DNA from: an uncultured Clostridia bacterium
GTDB lineage: Bacteria; Bacillota; Clostridia; Oscillospirales; CAG-272
Length of the DNA: 45,954 bases
Assembly (NCBI GenBank): GCA_947630015.1
Contig: CANRFY010000016.1
Span: 1-45,954, forward strand
Reading direction: 5' to 3'
Part shown: positions 16,617-24,084 of the stretch, piece by piece
Numbering within the stretch: position 1 is the stretch's first letter
Layout: every line of letters starts with the position of its first letter
Program-made: the position numbers and the translations under genes
Notes under the pieces: generated by a model
The model's input: only the letters and a program-made list of their open reading frames with translations
What the model was told of the DNA's origin: nothing
Databases searched by the model: none

Positions 16617-18281
16617 ATGAAAGACGGCGCAAACAGCGGCACGGCGGAGAGACGCAGTACAAAACTGTTCTTCTCCGGCGTACTCGTTCTGACTATCGCG
16701 AATATTGCCAACAAGATTCTCGGCGTATTCATGAAAATACCGCTCGAGAATATCGTCGGCGCCGAGGGAATGGGGTATTTCAGTCAGGCGTACACTGTCT
16801 ATACGTGCCTTTTCATGATATCGACGACGGGACTGCCGACGGCGGTGTCGTTGCTCATATCCGAGTCGCGCGCGCGCGGCTCCGTTCGCGAATCAAAGCG
16901 AATCTGCTCGGTGACGCTGTGGCTGTTCACCGCGATCGGTCTTCTCGGCACTGTCATAATGATGGCGGGATCGGGAGTGTTCTCGCGTATGTCGCAGTCG
17001 CCGAACGCGCAGATGAGCATAATTTTCCTCGGCCCGACGATGTTCTTCATCTGCGTGTCGAGCGCTCTGCGCGGATATTTCCAAGGGTATCAGGTCATGG
17101 TGCCGACGGCGGTGTCGGAGCTGATCGAATCGGTCATGAAGGTCGCTGTGGGCGTCATACTCGCGATCTGGGCGATCGATCAGGGCTACGAGATAAAATA
17201 CGTCGCCGCGTTCGCGATACTCGGCGTTACGATCGGCGTCGCGTTCGGCGCGCTGTATCTCGTTTTGGCGAAATTCTTCTTCCGCGAGCAGAAATACGAC
17301 GAGGAATACGCGATCAACAAAAACGATCTCGTATCGCCGCGCGGACATATATTGAAGCGGCTGATAACGGTCGCGGTACCGATAACGATCAGCGCGTCGA
17401 TGCTGAGCGTCGCGGAGGCGATCGATCTGCCCATCATGATGGACGGACTTATGGCGATCGGACACAACGAGGCGACGGCGAACGCGCTTTACGGCAACTG
17501 GTGCTTCTGCGTCCGTCCGCTGTTCGATCTGCCGCCCGCGCTCGTATATCCGATCTCGTATTCGCTTCTGCCGCTCATAAAGGCGACGCTGACGGAGGGC
17601 GACCATACCCGCGCCGAGACGTTCATGCATATGTCGCTTCGCATCTCGACGATAATGGCGATGCCGTGCGCGCTCGGCTTGTCCGTTATGGCGGAGCCTA
17701 TAATCCGTATGCTTTACGGAGCCGAGGACGCGGCGGCCGGAGCGCCGCTTCTGACGATCGTCGCGCCCGCGATAATATTCGTATGCCTTTTGTCGGTGAC
17801 GAACGCGCTGCTCCAGGCATACGGCCATGAACGCAAGCCGATCATATCGATGATAGCGGGCGCGTGCGTCAAGATCGCGTTGACGTACATACTCGTCCGC
17901 ATCCCGCAGATCGGCGTTTACGGCGTCCCGATCAGCACGTTCTTCTGCTATTTCACGGCGTCCGTTTGCAACGTCTACTTCCTTGTAAGACACGTCGGTG
18001 TGAAGCTGGAGATAGGCAAAATGATGCTGAAACCGCTCGCATCAGGCGTAATATGCGCGCTTTCGGCATATGCGGTCTATTACGGGCTGTCGTTTGTCAC
18101 GCATTATATCATCGCGATGTTCGCGGGGATCGCGGTCGCCGCGATCGTTTATATAGTTCTGATATTCGCGCTCGGCGCGATCTCGGAGCAGGATATAATG
18201 CTGATACCGAAGGGAGCGCGCCTCGTCTCGCTCTGGCGGCGCGTCGGCGCGAAATTCGGAATAAAGAAAACGGAGAAATGA
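16617..18281 (+). CDS. SpoVB/MurJ-like polysaccharide flippase, MOP superfamily (554 aa)
   Basis: This is a polytopic membrane protein of about 14 hydrophobic helices in the MATE/MOP/PST superfamily. Such proteins flip lipid-linked glycans; SpoVB acts in spore cortex synthesis and MurJ flips lipid II. The N-terminus shows IANKILGVFMKIPLENIVGAEGMGYF, broken here into residues 27-52, typical of SpoVB/YabM. The order flippase-mazG-...-yabP-yabQ-divIC matches the yabM region of Bacillus, which favours the SpoVB-type assignment. Length is normal. Whether it acts in sporulation or vegetative wall synthesis cannot be told from sequence. It is followed 3 bp later by mazG. Confidence 0.88.
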   Translation: MKDGANSGTAERRSTKLFFSGVLVLTIANIANKILGVFMKIPLENIVGAEGMGYFSQAYTVYTCLFMISTTGLPTAVSLLISESRARGSVRESKRICSVTLWLFTAIGLLGTVIMMAGSGVFSRMSQSPNAQMSIIFLGPTMFFICVSSALRGYFQGYQVMVPTAVSELIESVMKVAVGVILAIWAIDQGYEIKYVAAFAILGVTIGVAFGALYLVLAKFFFREQKYDEEYAINKNDLVSPRGHILKRLITVAVPITISASMLSVAEAIDLPIMMDGLMAIGHNEATANALYGNWCFCVRPLFDLPPALVYPISYSLLPLIKATLTEGDHTRAETFMHMSLRISTIMAMPCALGLSVMAEPIIRMLYGAEDAAAGAPLLTIVAPAIIFVCLLSVTNALLQAYGHERKPIISMIAGACVKIALTYILVRIPQIGVYGVPISTFFCYFTASVCNVYFLVRHVGVKLEIGKMMLKPLASGVICALSAYAVYYGLSFVTHYIIAMFAGIAVAAIVYIVLIFALGAISEQDIMLIPKGARLVSLWRRVGAKFGIKKTEK

Positions 18282-18284
18282 TCT

Positions 18285-19112
18285 ATGGAAAACGAAAACA
18301 TCGATGTAAAGCAGAGGGCCGCGGCGCTGTGCGGCCGCGAAAGATACAATTTTGACGATCTGTGCGAGATCATGGAGATCTTGCGCGGGGAGGGCGGCTG
18401 CCCGTGGGACCGCGAGCAGACGCACGAGTCGATAAGGAACAGTCTGATCGAGGAGACATACGAGGCAGTCGAGGGGATCGACAACGGCGATATGGCGCTT
18501 TTGCGCGAGGAACTCGGCGACGTGATGCTCCAGATCGTGTTCCATTCGGAAATAGAGCGCGAGCGCGGCACGTTCGACGTCGGAGACGTCATAACGGACG
18601 AATGCAAAAAGATGATAACGCGCCATCCGCACATATTCGGCGACGCGAAGGCGGAGACGAGCGCCGATGTGCTTGACGCGTGGGATAAGATCAAATCCGA
18701 GGAAAAGAAGCGCCGCACGACGACGGAAAAGCTGCGTTCGATCCCGGCGTCGCTGCCAGCGCTGATGAGGGCGGACAAGCTCGGCTCGATCTCGAAAAAG
18801 GTCGGCTTTGATTTTGAAAGCGCCGACTCGGCGTTTTCAAAATTAGTCGAGGAGACGGCCGAGGTAAAGGAGCAGATGGGAAAATCCGACGGCGGCGCGC
18901 TCGAGGAGGAGCTTGGCGATCTTCTGCTCGCCGTCGTAAATACGGCGCGTCTGTGCGGCGTCGATTCCGAACGCGCGCTTTCGCGCGCCTGCGACAAATA
19001 CTGCCGCAGATTCGCTCTTGTCGAATCAGCCGTCATATCGTCAGGCCGGCGCATGGAGGATCTCTCTATGTCTGAGCTTGACGCGATATGGGAAAAGATC
19101 AAATCCGAGTAA
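18285..19112 (+). CDS. mazG: Nucleoside triphosphate pyrophosphohydrolase MazG (275 aa)
   Basis: MazG hydrolyses (d)NTPs to monophosphates and pyrophosphate, cleaning the nucleotide pool and affecting alarmone metabolism. Two MazG domains are visible. The first has GGCPWDREQTHESI at about 37-50, EETYE at 56-60 and EELGD at 75-79. The second, around 175-230, has KLVEETAEVKEQM and EEELGDLLLAVVN. The N-terminal methyltransferase domain found in the longer YabN form is absent, giving the E. coli-like length. It begins 3 bp after the flippase gene and ends at a strong terminator. Confidence 0.95.
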   Translation: MENENIDVKQRAAALCGRERYNFDDLCEIMEILRGEGGCPWDREQTHESIRNSLIEETYEAVEGIDNGDMALLREELGDVMLQIVFHSEIERERGTFDVGDVITDECKKMITRHPHIFGDAKAETSADVLDAWDKIKSEEKKRRTTTEKLRSIPASLPALMRADKLGSISKKVGFDFESADSAFSKLVEETAEVKEQMGKSDGGALEEELGDLLLAVVNTARLCGVDSERALSRACDKYCRRFALVESAVISSGRRMEDLSMSELDAIWEKIKSE

Positions 19113-19115
19113 AAC

Positions 19116-19140
19116 AAAACGGCCGCGGGGCGGCCGTTTT
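19116..19140 (+). terminator. Rho-independent terminator after mazG
   Basis: AACGGCCG and CGGCCGTT arms around a short loop with a terminal T run begin a few bases past the mazG stop. It separates the flippase-mazG unit from hup. Confidence 0.85.
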
Positions 19141-19215
19141 ACGGTCTGTGTGGAGCGTGAACCCTGAAATCGCGCTCGATTCTAATAAAAAGAGGCAGAA
19201 ACTTTCGTTTTTCTA

Positions 19216-19244
19216 TTGCAAAACAGATCGCCCTGTGGTATAAT
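19216..19244 (+). promoter_or_regulatory. Promoter of the HU gene
   Basis: TTGCAA (19216-19221), a 17-nt spacer and perfect TATAAT (19239-19244). Transcription should start near 19251, about 60 bases before the hup ATG. Confidence 0.8.
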
Positions 19245-19312
19245 CCTTTATAATGACACGCACGGGGAGGTTCGTCTTCCCCTATTACAGGAATATCGAA
19301 AGGATATGTAAC

Positions 19313-19588
19313 ATGAACAAGAATCAGCTCGTAAACGAGGTCGCGGCCAAGACAAACATCAAGAAGAAGGATGCCGAGGCGGCGGTCAGCGCTGTGTTCG
19401 AGTGCATCGGCGAGGCTCTCGCAAAGGACGATAAGGTGCAGGTCGTAGGCTTCGGTACTTTCAAGGTAAAGCACAAGAGCGCTCATGAGGGCAGGAACCC
19501 CTCGACAGGCGCCCGCATCATGATCCCCGCGTCCAGCGCGCCCGTATTTACCGCAGGCAAGGCTCTCAAAGAGCAGGTCAACGGCTAA
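19313..19588 (+). CDS. hup: DNA-binding protein HU (91 aa)
   Basis: HU is a histone-like nucleoid protein that bends and wraps DNA as a dimer. MNKNQLVNEVAAKT at the N-terminus, VGFGTFKVK near residue 45, and GRNPSTGARIMIPAS in the DNA-binding arm are all family signatures. The ATG at 19313 was chosen because it starts the conserved N-terminus and follows an AAAGGA-type site; an upstream in-frame start would overlap the -10 region. Unlike its neighbours it has its own promoter and terminator. Codon choice is milder in GC, as expected of a highly expressed gene. Confidence 0.97.
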   Translation: MNKNQLVNEVAAKTNIKKKDAEAAVSAVFECIGEALAKDDKVQVVGFGTFKVKHKSAHEGRNPSTGARIMIPASSAPVFTAGKALKEQVNG

Positions 19589-19617
19589 TCGAATCATAAT
19601 AAAAGCTGAATAACGCT

Positions 19618-19660
19618 CGAAGGCGGTATCCCGAAAGGGATGCCGCCCTCGATGCGTTTT
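19618..19660 (+). terminator. Terminator after hup
   Basis: GGCGGTATCCC and GGGATGCCGCC (one G-U pair) close a GAAA tetraloop, followed by CTCGATGCG and TTTTA. It lies about 33 bases past the hup stop. Confidence 0.75.
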
Positions 19661-19673
19661 AGGGGAAAATACC

Positions 19674-19715
19674 CATAATCCGACATGAAAATCGCGTATG
19701 CGTCATCGGATTATG
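19674..19715 (+). promoter_or_regulatory. 10-bp inverted repeat in the rqcP leader
   Basis: CATAATCCGA and TCGGATTATG are exact complements separated by 22 bases, ending about 17 bases before the rqcP ribosome-binding site and followed by CCTTTTCT. It could be an operator, an attenuator or a structured leader. No -35/-10 pair was convincing nearby. Confidence 0.4.
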
Positions 19716-19745
19716 TCACCTTTTCTCCCTCGGAGGGACAAGACA

Positions 19746-19991
19746 TTGAGACTTGACAAATTCCTGAAAGTGTCGCGTATCATTAAGCGCCGCACGGTGG
19801 CGAACAACGCCTGCGACGCCGATCATGTAAACGTCAACGGACGGCGCGCAAAGGCGTCCTACGACGTAAAGGTCGGAGACGTACTCGAGATCACGTTCGG
19901 ACAGAAAACGCTGACGGTGCGCGTGCGCGAGGTGCGCGACAACGTCGGAAAAGCGGACGCCAACTCGATGTACGAGGTGATCTCGCAGTAA
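19746..19991 (+). CDS. rqcP: S4-domain RNA-binding protein RqcP/YabO (81 aa)
   Basis: RqcP is a small S4-domain protein that binds stalled 50S subunits and supports RqcH-driven Ala-tailing in ribosome quality control. The sequence LRLDKFLKVSRIIKRR is its N-terminal S4 helix, and VNVNGRRAKASYDVKVGD is the second half of the fold. The start is a TTG at 19746, chosen because GGAGGG lies at the right distance and the conserved region begins there; an in-frame ATG 16 codons upstream lies inside the leader inverted repeat. It is followed by yabP, the order seen in Bacillus. Confidence 0.93.
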   Translation: MRLDKFLKVSRIIKRRTVANNACDADHVNVNGRRAKASYDVKVGDVLEITFGQKTLTVRVREVRDNVGKADANSMYEVISQ

Positions 19992-20086
19992 ATCGGCGGG
20001 GACGCCGCGATCGAGATGTAATAGCGCCGTCGGCGCGCGCATATATATTCATCAGACGAAACCGAAAATCGGGGGATTTGAATTTG

Positions 20087-20362
20087 ATGGATATGGAACA
20101 AAAGGCGCACGCGATAAGCCTCTGCGAGCGCCGCGCGCTCGTTCTGACCGGCATACGGTCGATAGAGGGCTTCGACGAGGAAAACATAATAATGAAAACG
20201 GCGGACGACGACGGGCTGTCGGTGCAGGGAAAGGAACTGCACGTCGATAAATTCGACGCCGATACGGGCGATATGGCCGTCAGCGGCGTCGTGGAGGCGA
20301 TCGTTTATTACGACGTAAAAAAGCGGCGCGACAGATGGCGCTCCGGCAGAAAAAACGGGTAA
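20087..20362 (+). CDS. yabP: Sporulation protein YabP (91 aa)
   Basis: This is a YabP/YqfC-family protein required for spore formation in Bacillus, acting in the mother cell near the forespore. It has ISLCERRALVLTGI in the first 25 residues, then beta-rich sequence with GLSVQGKELHVDKFD and VSGVVEAIVYYDV, matching the family. The ATG at 20087 is favoured by the distance from a GGGGGA at 20071-20076; alternative TTG starts at 20078 and 20084 are in frame. Its gene sits between rqcP and yabQ, which is diagnostic. Mother-cell-specific sigma control is expected from family knowledge but no such promoter was identified. Confidence 0.88.
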   Translation: MDMEQKAHAISLCERRALVLTGIRSIEGFDEENIIMKTADDDGLSVQGKELHVDKFDADTGDMAVSGVVEAIVYYDVKKRRDRWRSGRKNG

Positions 20363-20368
20363 ACTGTT

Positions 20369-21028
20369 TTGGAAGTCGCGATAAACGAGCATATAACGCT
20401 CTTCGTCCGTTCGATCATAGCGGGGATACTGCTCGGCGCGTGCTATGACGTCGTGATGCTGTGCAGATCGTTTTTCGGACTCGGCATCGACTTTTGCGAC
20501 TCGCCGAGGCTGGCGGCCGTCGAGCTGCCGGTGATCGGCAGACGAAAGCGTCATAACGCCGGCAAAACGAGCCGCGCCGCTAAATGCGCGATACTGTTTA
20601 TCATAGATTTTTTGTTTATGATATTCGCGTCCGTGTACGCAGTCGTATTTTTGTACGCGGCGTCGAACGGCACGCCGAGATTGTTCGCGCTCGCCGGCGG
20701 CGCGTTCGGATTCGCCGCATACATAAAGACGGCGGGCAGACTGACGCGCGCCTTGGCGTCGTACATATTTTTCGCCGTGGATGCCGCGCTGCGATACGCG
20801 GTGTGGATCACGGTGACGCCGCTGAAAGCGGCGGGACGAGCCGCCGCCCGCGTCCTCGCTCTCGTATATCGCGCGACGCTCGGACGCATCGCGGAAAAGC
20901 GGCGGCGATACAGATCGGAAAAACGCAAAAAGATATATTTTGAACGCGGACTGACGGCGGTGTTTGAAGCGCTTTCATCCGCGGTAGCGGAGGACGGCGC
21001 AGAGGGCGTAGGCGTCCGAACGCGGTAA
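20369..21028 (+). CDS. yabQ: Spore cortex biosynthesis protein YabQ (219 aa)
   Basis: YabQ is a polytopic membrane protein of the mother cell needed for cortex formation in Bacillus. The first part shows a hydrophobic helix with IAGILLGACYDVVMLCRSFF (about residues 16-35), the YabQ hallmark. Two or three further hydrophobic segments lie around 70-130, and a basic tail follows. The start is TTG at 20369, 7 bp after the yabP stop; no strong ribosome-binding site is visible, so translation may depend on coupling to yabP. Context (yabP before, divIC after) is the main support. Confidence 0.8.
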   Translation: MEVAINEHITLFVRSIIAGILLGACYDVVMLCRSFFGLGIDFCDSPRLAAVELPVIGRRKRHNAGKTSRAAKCAILFIIDFLFMIFASVYAVVFLYAASNGTPRLFALAGGAFGFAAYIKTAGRLTRALASYIFFAVDAALRYAVWITVTPLKAAGRAAARVLALVYRATLGRIAEKRRRYRSEKRKKIYFERGLTAVFEALSSAVAEDGAEGVGVRTR

Positions 21029-21052
21029 AAAACTTTTTATCGGAGAAAAAAG

Positions 21053-21340
21053 ATGTTTGAAGCGATCACAGACAATATCTTCTTCAAGCTCGCGCTTGTC
21101 GTTGTGGCGGCGTGCTGCATCATGTCGCTGCTTTCCGCGAACGCGGAAAGCGAAGCGCTGCGCGCCGAATGCGCCGCGCTCGAGGAACAGATATCGGACA
21201 CGAACGAACGCATACTTTCGCTTGAAAACGATCTGTCCGCCGAGATGAACGAGGCGTACATCATCAAGGTCGCGCGCGAACGGCTCAATATGCGCCTGCC
21301 GGAGGAGATCGTGTTTGTGACCAACATCGCGGATGATTGA
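21053..21340 (+). CDS. divIC: Septum formation initiator DivIC/FtsB family (95 aa)
   Basis: This small bitopic division protein forms the FtsB/DivIC-FtsL-FtsQ/DivIB complex at the septum. It has a short cytoplasmic N-terminus, one transmembrane helix (about residues 10-28), then a coiled coil with EALRAECAALEEQISDTNE. The extracytoplasmic end carries YIIKVARERLNMRLPEE, the conserved DivIC C-terminal block. A GGAG site precedes the ATG. The gene follows yabQ, as in Bacillus, and ends at a strong terminator. Confidence 0.92.
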   Translation: MFEAITDNIFFKLALVVVAACCIMSLLSANAESEALRAECAALEEQISDTNERILSLENDLSAEMNEAYIIKVARERLNMRLPEEIVFVTNIADD

Positions 21341-21356
21341 CCGAACGGAGATTAAG

Positions 21357-21391
21357 ATAAAAGGGACGCTTCACAGAAGCGTCCCTTTTGC
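21357..21391 (+). terminator. Rho-independent terminator after divIC
   Basis: A 13-bp perfect stem (AAAAGGGACGCTT / AAGCGTCCCTTTT) encloses a 5-nt loop, about 18 bases after the divIC stop. It marks the end of the conserved core cluster and the left border of the R-M cassette. Confidence 0.92.
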
Positions 21392-21502
21392 GTAAGGAGC
21401 GAGGCGTTATTATAAAGAGACATGACGATCACGGATTTTGTAAACAAATAATATTTGCCCGTGCGCCGTATGCAAAATGTGCGGCGACTTTTTCGTGCAG
21501 AC

Positions 21503-21531
21503 TTGAAAAAATGCGATGTTTGTGATAAACT
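21503..21531 (+). promoter_or_regulatory. Promoter of the type II R-M cassette
   Basis: TTGAAA (21503-21508), a 17-nt spacer and TAAACT (21526-21531), with transcription expected to start near 21538. It precedes the 40-codon ORF and the methyltransferase. Confidence 0.65.
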
Positions 21532-21565
21532 GATTACAGTTTCGTTATAGGGAGAATACAGTTTG

Positions 21566-21688
21566 ATGCTGTTATCGGAAGCACTCAAAATGACAACGCA
21601 AAAGACATTTTATTCACAAGAAACGTTTGCGAATGAAGTAAAAGCTTCTGCCTCTGCTGTTATAAAAGGAGAAGTCAGAGATGGATGA
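21566..21688 (+). CDS. Possible 40-aa ORF overlapping the methyltransferase start
   Basis: A short ORF starts at ATG 21566 (or TTG 21563), 8-11 bases after GGGAG, and ends with TGA at 21686-21688. It overlaps the methyltransferase ATG at 21681 by 8 bases. The product begins MLLSEALKMTTQKTFYSQ and ends KGEVRDG; it is mildly amphipathic and unlike any family I recognise. The methyltransferase ribosome-binding site (AAAGGAG) lies inside it, so translation through the ORF could gate methyltransferase translation. It could be a small controller or antitoxin-like peptide, a leader peptide, or chance. Confidence 0.4.
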   Translation: MLLSEALKMTTQKTFYSQETFANEVKASASAVIKGEVRDG

Positions 21689-22670
21689 GACGATAAAATT
21701 CATCGATTTATTCTGCGGTGTCGGCGGCATAAGGCTCGGAATGGAGACGCAGGGATTTGAATGCGTTTTTTCCTGCGATATAAACTCAGAATGTCAGAAA
21801 ACATATTTTGCGAATTTCGGAGAAACGCCGAAAGGCGACATAAAACTGATCGACGAAACAACGATACCGAAGCATGATATTTTGTGTGCGGGATTTCCTT
21901 GTCAGCCGTTCAGCATTTCCGGCAAGCAAAAAGGATTTGAAGATACGAGAGGAACGCTATTCTTTGAGATTCGCAGGATCATATCGTATTGCCAACCGAA
22001 GGTCGTATTTTTGGAAAATGTAAAGCATCTTGTTCATCACGATCACGGAAACACGCTGAACGTAATAATTACAGAACTTGAAAATCTTGGCTACAAGGTG
22101 TCTTGGAAGATACTCAACGCGTCAGACTTCGGGGTGCCGCAGAACAGAGAACGAATAATAATAATCGGTTATTCTAAAAGTAAATTCGACTTCGGAAAAA
22201 TAAAAAAGGAACCCAGACGAAAGCTGATCGATTTTCTTGATACGACCGGCGAGTTTGAATATCTCGAACCGAACGAATACACTTTATTAGAGACAACTAA
22301 GGAACAGCCGAGTTCGGGTCTTATATTTGCAGGATATAGGAATAAATCTATCAGAAAAGTGGGCGTAAGACCGGGTACGGAGCATCTGTCAAGAGTACAT
22401 AAGCAGCCGAACAGGATTTATTCGGTTTTTGGAATACATCCGACTCTGCCGTCACAGGAATCCTCGGGAAGATATTTTATACTGACGGATGAAAACCGCG
22501 TAAGAAAGCTTACATTAAACGAATGCTGGAGGATTATGGGCTTTCCCGAAGATTTTAAAAAGGTCAGCTCGGCGGGGGAACAGTATAAGCAGCTCGGAAA
22601 TTCCGTCTGTGTTCCGATGATTTCGGCTGTCGCAAGTGAGATTAAAAATCAGTTTTTCGGAGAATCATGA
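21681..22670 (+). CDS. dcm: DNA cytosine-5 methyltransferase of a type II R-M system (329 aa)
   Basis: This m5C methyltransferase protects the host recognition site. Motif I reads DLFCGVGGIRLGME near residue 9. The catalytic PCQ has its nucleophile at C74 (GFPCQPFSISG), ENV appears near 114, QNRERIIIIGY is motif VIII, and QLGNSVCVPMI is motif X. The region between motifs VIII and IX, roughly 180-270, should carry the target recognition domain; the recognised site cannot be read from it. Base composition is clearly AT-richer and codon use less GC-biased than the flanking core genes, a sign of horizontal acquisition. The cognate nuclease starts one base after its stop. Confidence 0.95.
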   Translation: MDETIKFIDLFCGVGGIRLGMETQGFECVFSCDINSECQKTYFANFGETPKGDIKLIDETTIPKHDILCAGFPCQPFSISGKQKGFEDTRGTLFFEIRRIISYCQPKVVFLENVKHLVHHDHGNTLNVIITELENLGYKVSWKILNASDFGVPQNRERIIIIGYSKSKFDFGKIKKEPRRKLIDFLDTTGEFEYLEPNEYTLLETTKEQPSSGLIFAGYRNKSIRKVGVRPGTEHLSRVHKQPNRIYSVFGIHPTLPSQESSGRYFILTDENRVRKLTLNECWRIMGFPEDFKKVSSAGEQYKQLGNSVCVPMISAVASEIKNQFFGES

Positions 22671-22671
22671 T

Positions 22672-23775
22672 ATGACGCATTCGGACGTACTAAATGAGGT
22701 ATATAAAGAAGCGCTTGAGAAAACGGCAAAAGATGATTATGGAACGGATTTGGACAATTCGACAAAAAATAATATTATATATTTAGTCAGCCGCTCCGAA
22801 CAAAATAAAGGTCTGATCACCGTTTTGATAACATTGGTTACTCATAAGATCATATCTCCGGCGCAGGATATTCGCTATCATCAGGCGCAGCTGCCAAACG
22901 GATTTGCAGGAAGAACAATTGACCAACAGTATATTACGCCATTTATGAAAATGGTCAGATTTCCGGCTATGGCGGAATCGGGATGGCTGACGCGTTCTTT
23001 GGAGCAGCCGCATCCTTATGATTTTGATTATCCTGGCAAAATAAAGCCTGAAGATGTGAAGAACGCGTTTCTCACTATCATAGATAAAATCCAGAACGGC
23101 GGCGTTCCGCCCCGCAATGTATTAGAATATATGTTCAGGCTTTTAATAAAGCAAAGAGATTCTATGCAAATAGATTTAGCTAAACCCCACAGCTTATCTA
23201 TTGCATCGATCGTCAAAGTCTTAGAGAAGCATTTTACATATCATTATTCTTGCGCCGGAGCATCGAGACTTCCTACGCTGGCGGTTTATGCGGCATATGA
23301 GTGCATGATGGGACAAGTCGCGAGATATGACGGAAAAGTACTGTGTCCGCTTGAATCGCATAATTCTGCCGACTCTCAATCTGGCAGGATCGGCGATATC
23401 GATGTTAATAATGTAAACGGAACTGCATTTGAAGGAGTGGAGATCAAGCACGAAATTCAAATAACGAAGCAGATGGTAAAGGACGCCTATGAGAAATTCA
23501 AGATTTATAATACGGACAGGTACTATCTGTTGACAACGGCAAATATGGATTCTGCCGACTGGAGTGCAATAGACTCTGAGATAAACAGAGTAGCGCAGAT
23601 ACACGGCTGTCAAGTCATAGTAAACGGCGTATATACTACCTTAAAGTATTATTTGCGTTTGGTAAAGGATCCGGCAGAGTTTATAGATCGATATGTCGAA
23701 TTGCTAAAGAAAGATGAGACGATCAAATTCCAGCACAAAGAAGCGTGGAATGATATTATCAGCGGCAATATATAA
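22672..23775 (+). CDS. Type II restriction endonuclease, PD-(D/E)xK type (367 aa)
   Basis: Position directly after the m5C methyltransferase marks this as its partner endonuclease. A plausible PD-(D/E)xK core is visible: GDIDV with D242/D244, then GVEIKH with E257-x-K259. The stretch IRYHQAQLPNGFAGRTIDQQ near 66-85, followed by YITPFMK, looks like a conserved family block, but I cannot name the family or its site. The ATG at 22672 follows GGAGAA and lies one base after the methyltransferase stop. An in-frame start 12 codons upstream, inside the methyltransferase gene, was rejected. The gene is AT-rich like its partner. Confidence 0.85.
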   Translation: MTHSDVLNEVYKEALEKTAKDDYGTDLDNSTKNNIIYLVSRSEQNKGLITVLITLVTHKIISPAQDIRYHQAQLPNGFAGRTIDQQYITPFMKMVRFPAMAESGWLTRSLEQPHPYDFDYPGKIKPEDVKNAFLTIIDKIQNGGVPPRNVLEYMFRLLIKQRDSMQIDLAKPHSLSIASIVKVLEKHFTYHYSCAGASRLPTLAVYAAYECMMGQVARYDGKVLCPLESHNSADSQSGRIGDIDVNNVNGTAFEGVEIKHEIQITKQMVKDAYEKFKIYNTDRYYLLTTANMDSADWSAIDSEINRVAQIHGCQVIVNGVYTTLKYYLRLVKDPAEFIDRYVELLKKDETIKFQHKEAWNDIISGNI

Positions 23776-23788
23776 ATAATCCCACCGC

Positions 23789-23815
23789 AAAACTGCGCCC
23801 CGTAGGGCGCAGTTT
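23789..23815. terminator. Hairpin between the convergent endonuclease and small-protein genes
   Basis: An 11-bp perfect stem (AAACTGCGCCC / GGGCGCAGTTT) encloses a CGTA loop. It sits between the endonuclease stop (plus) and the stop of the 87-aa gene (minus), so it can serve both, although the flanking T runs are short. Confidence 0.7.
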
Positions 23816-23820
23816 CCGTA

Positions 23821-24084
23821 TCACAGCGTTATTCTTACCTCGTCGCCGTCGGCGGTGAGGACATGGACGATCTCGAGATGGCCGAATTTGCGGCGCGCGC
23901 GCCGCAGCTCGCGCGCAAGCTCTTGCGCAAGCTCGCGGCTGATCGGCTCCGACGACGCGCGATCATCGTCATCGTCATCGTCGCCGCTTGCGAGTTCAGG
24001 CGCGTGGCGCAGCGCAAACGGGATAAGTCCGTTCGGAACGGGGATGAAAAACGATTTCCCGTCGGTGCGAATGAATATCTTCAT
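23821..24084 (-). CDS. Small partner protein of the XRE regulator (87 aa), function unknown
   Basis: It begins MKIFIRTDGKSFFIPVPNGL, a short beta-rich stretch. An Asp-rich low-complexity segment follows (six to seven Asp around residue 37-43), then a strongly charged helix with RELAQELARELRRARRKFG, and it ends in ADGDEVRITL. The last phrase echoes the ADGDNVEIWVE ending of the XRE protein upstream, suggesting a shared beta-hairpin motif. The ATG overlaps the XRE stop as ATGA, so the two are translationally coupled. Small proteins with a KxFIPVP-type N-terminus often accompany YvlB-like domain proteins; function unknown. A longer open frame upstream in the same frame is a shadow of the XRE gene. 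Confidence 0.72.
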   Translation of the reverse strand: MKIFIRTDGKSFFIPVPNGLIPFALRHAPELASGDDDDDDDRASSEPISRELAQELARELRRARRKFGHLEIVHVLTADGDEVRITL

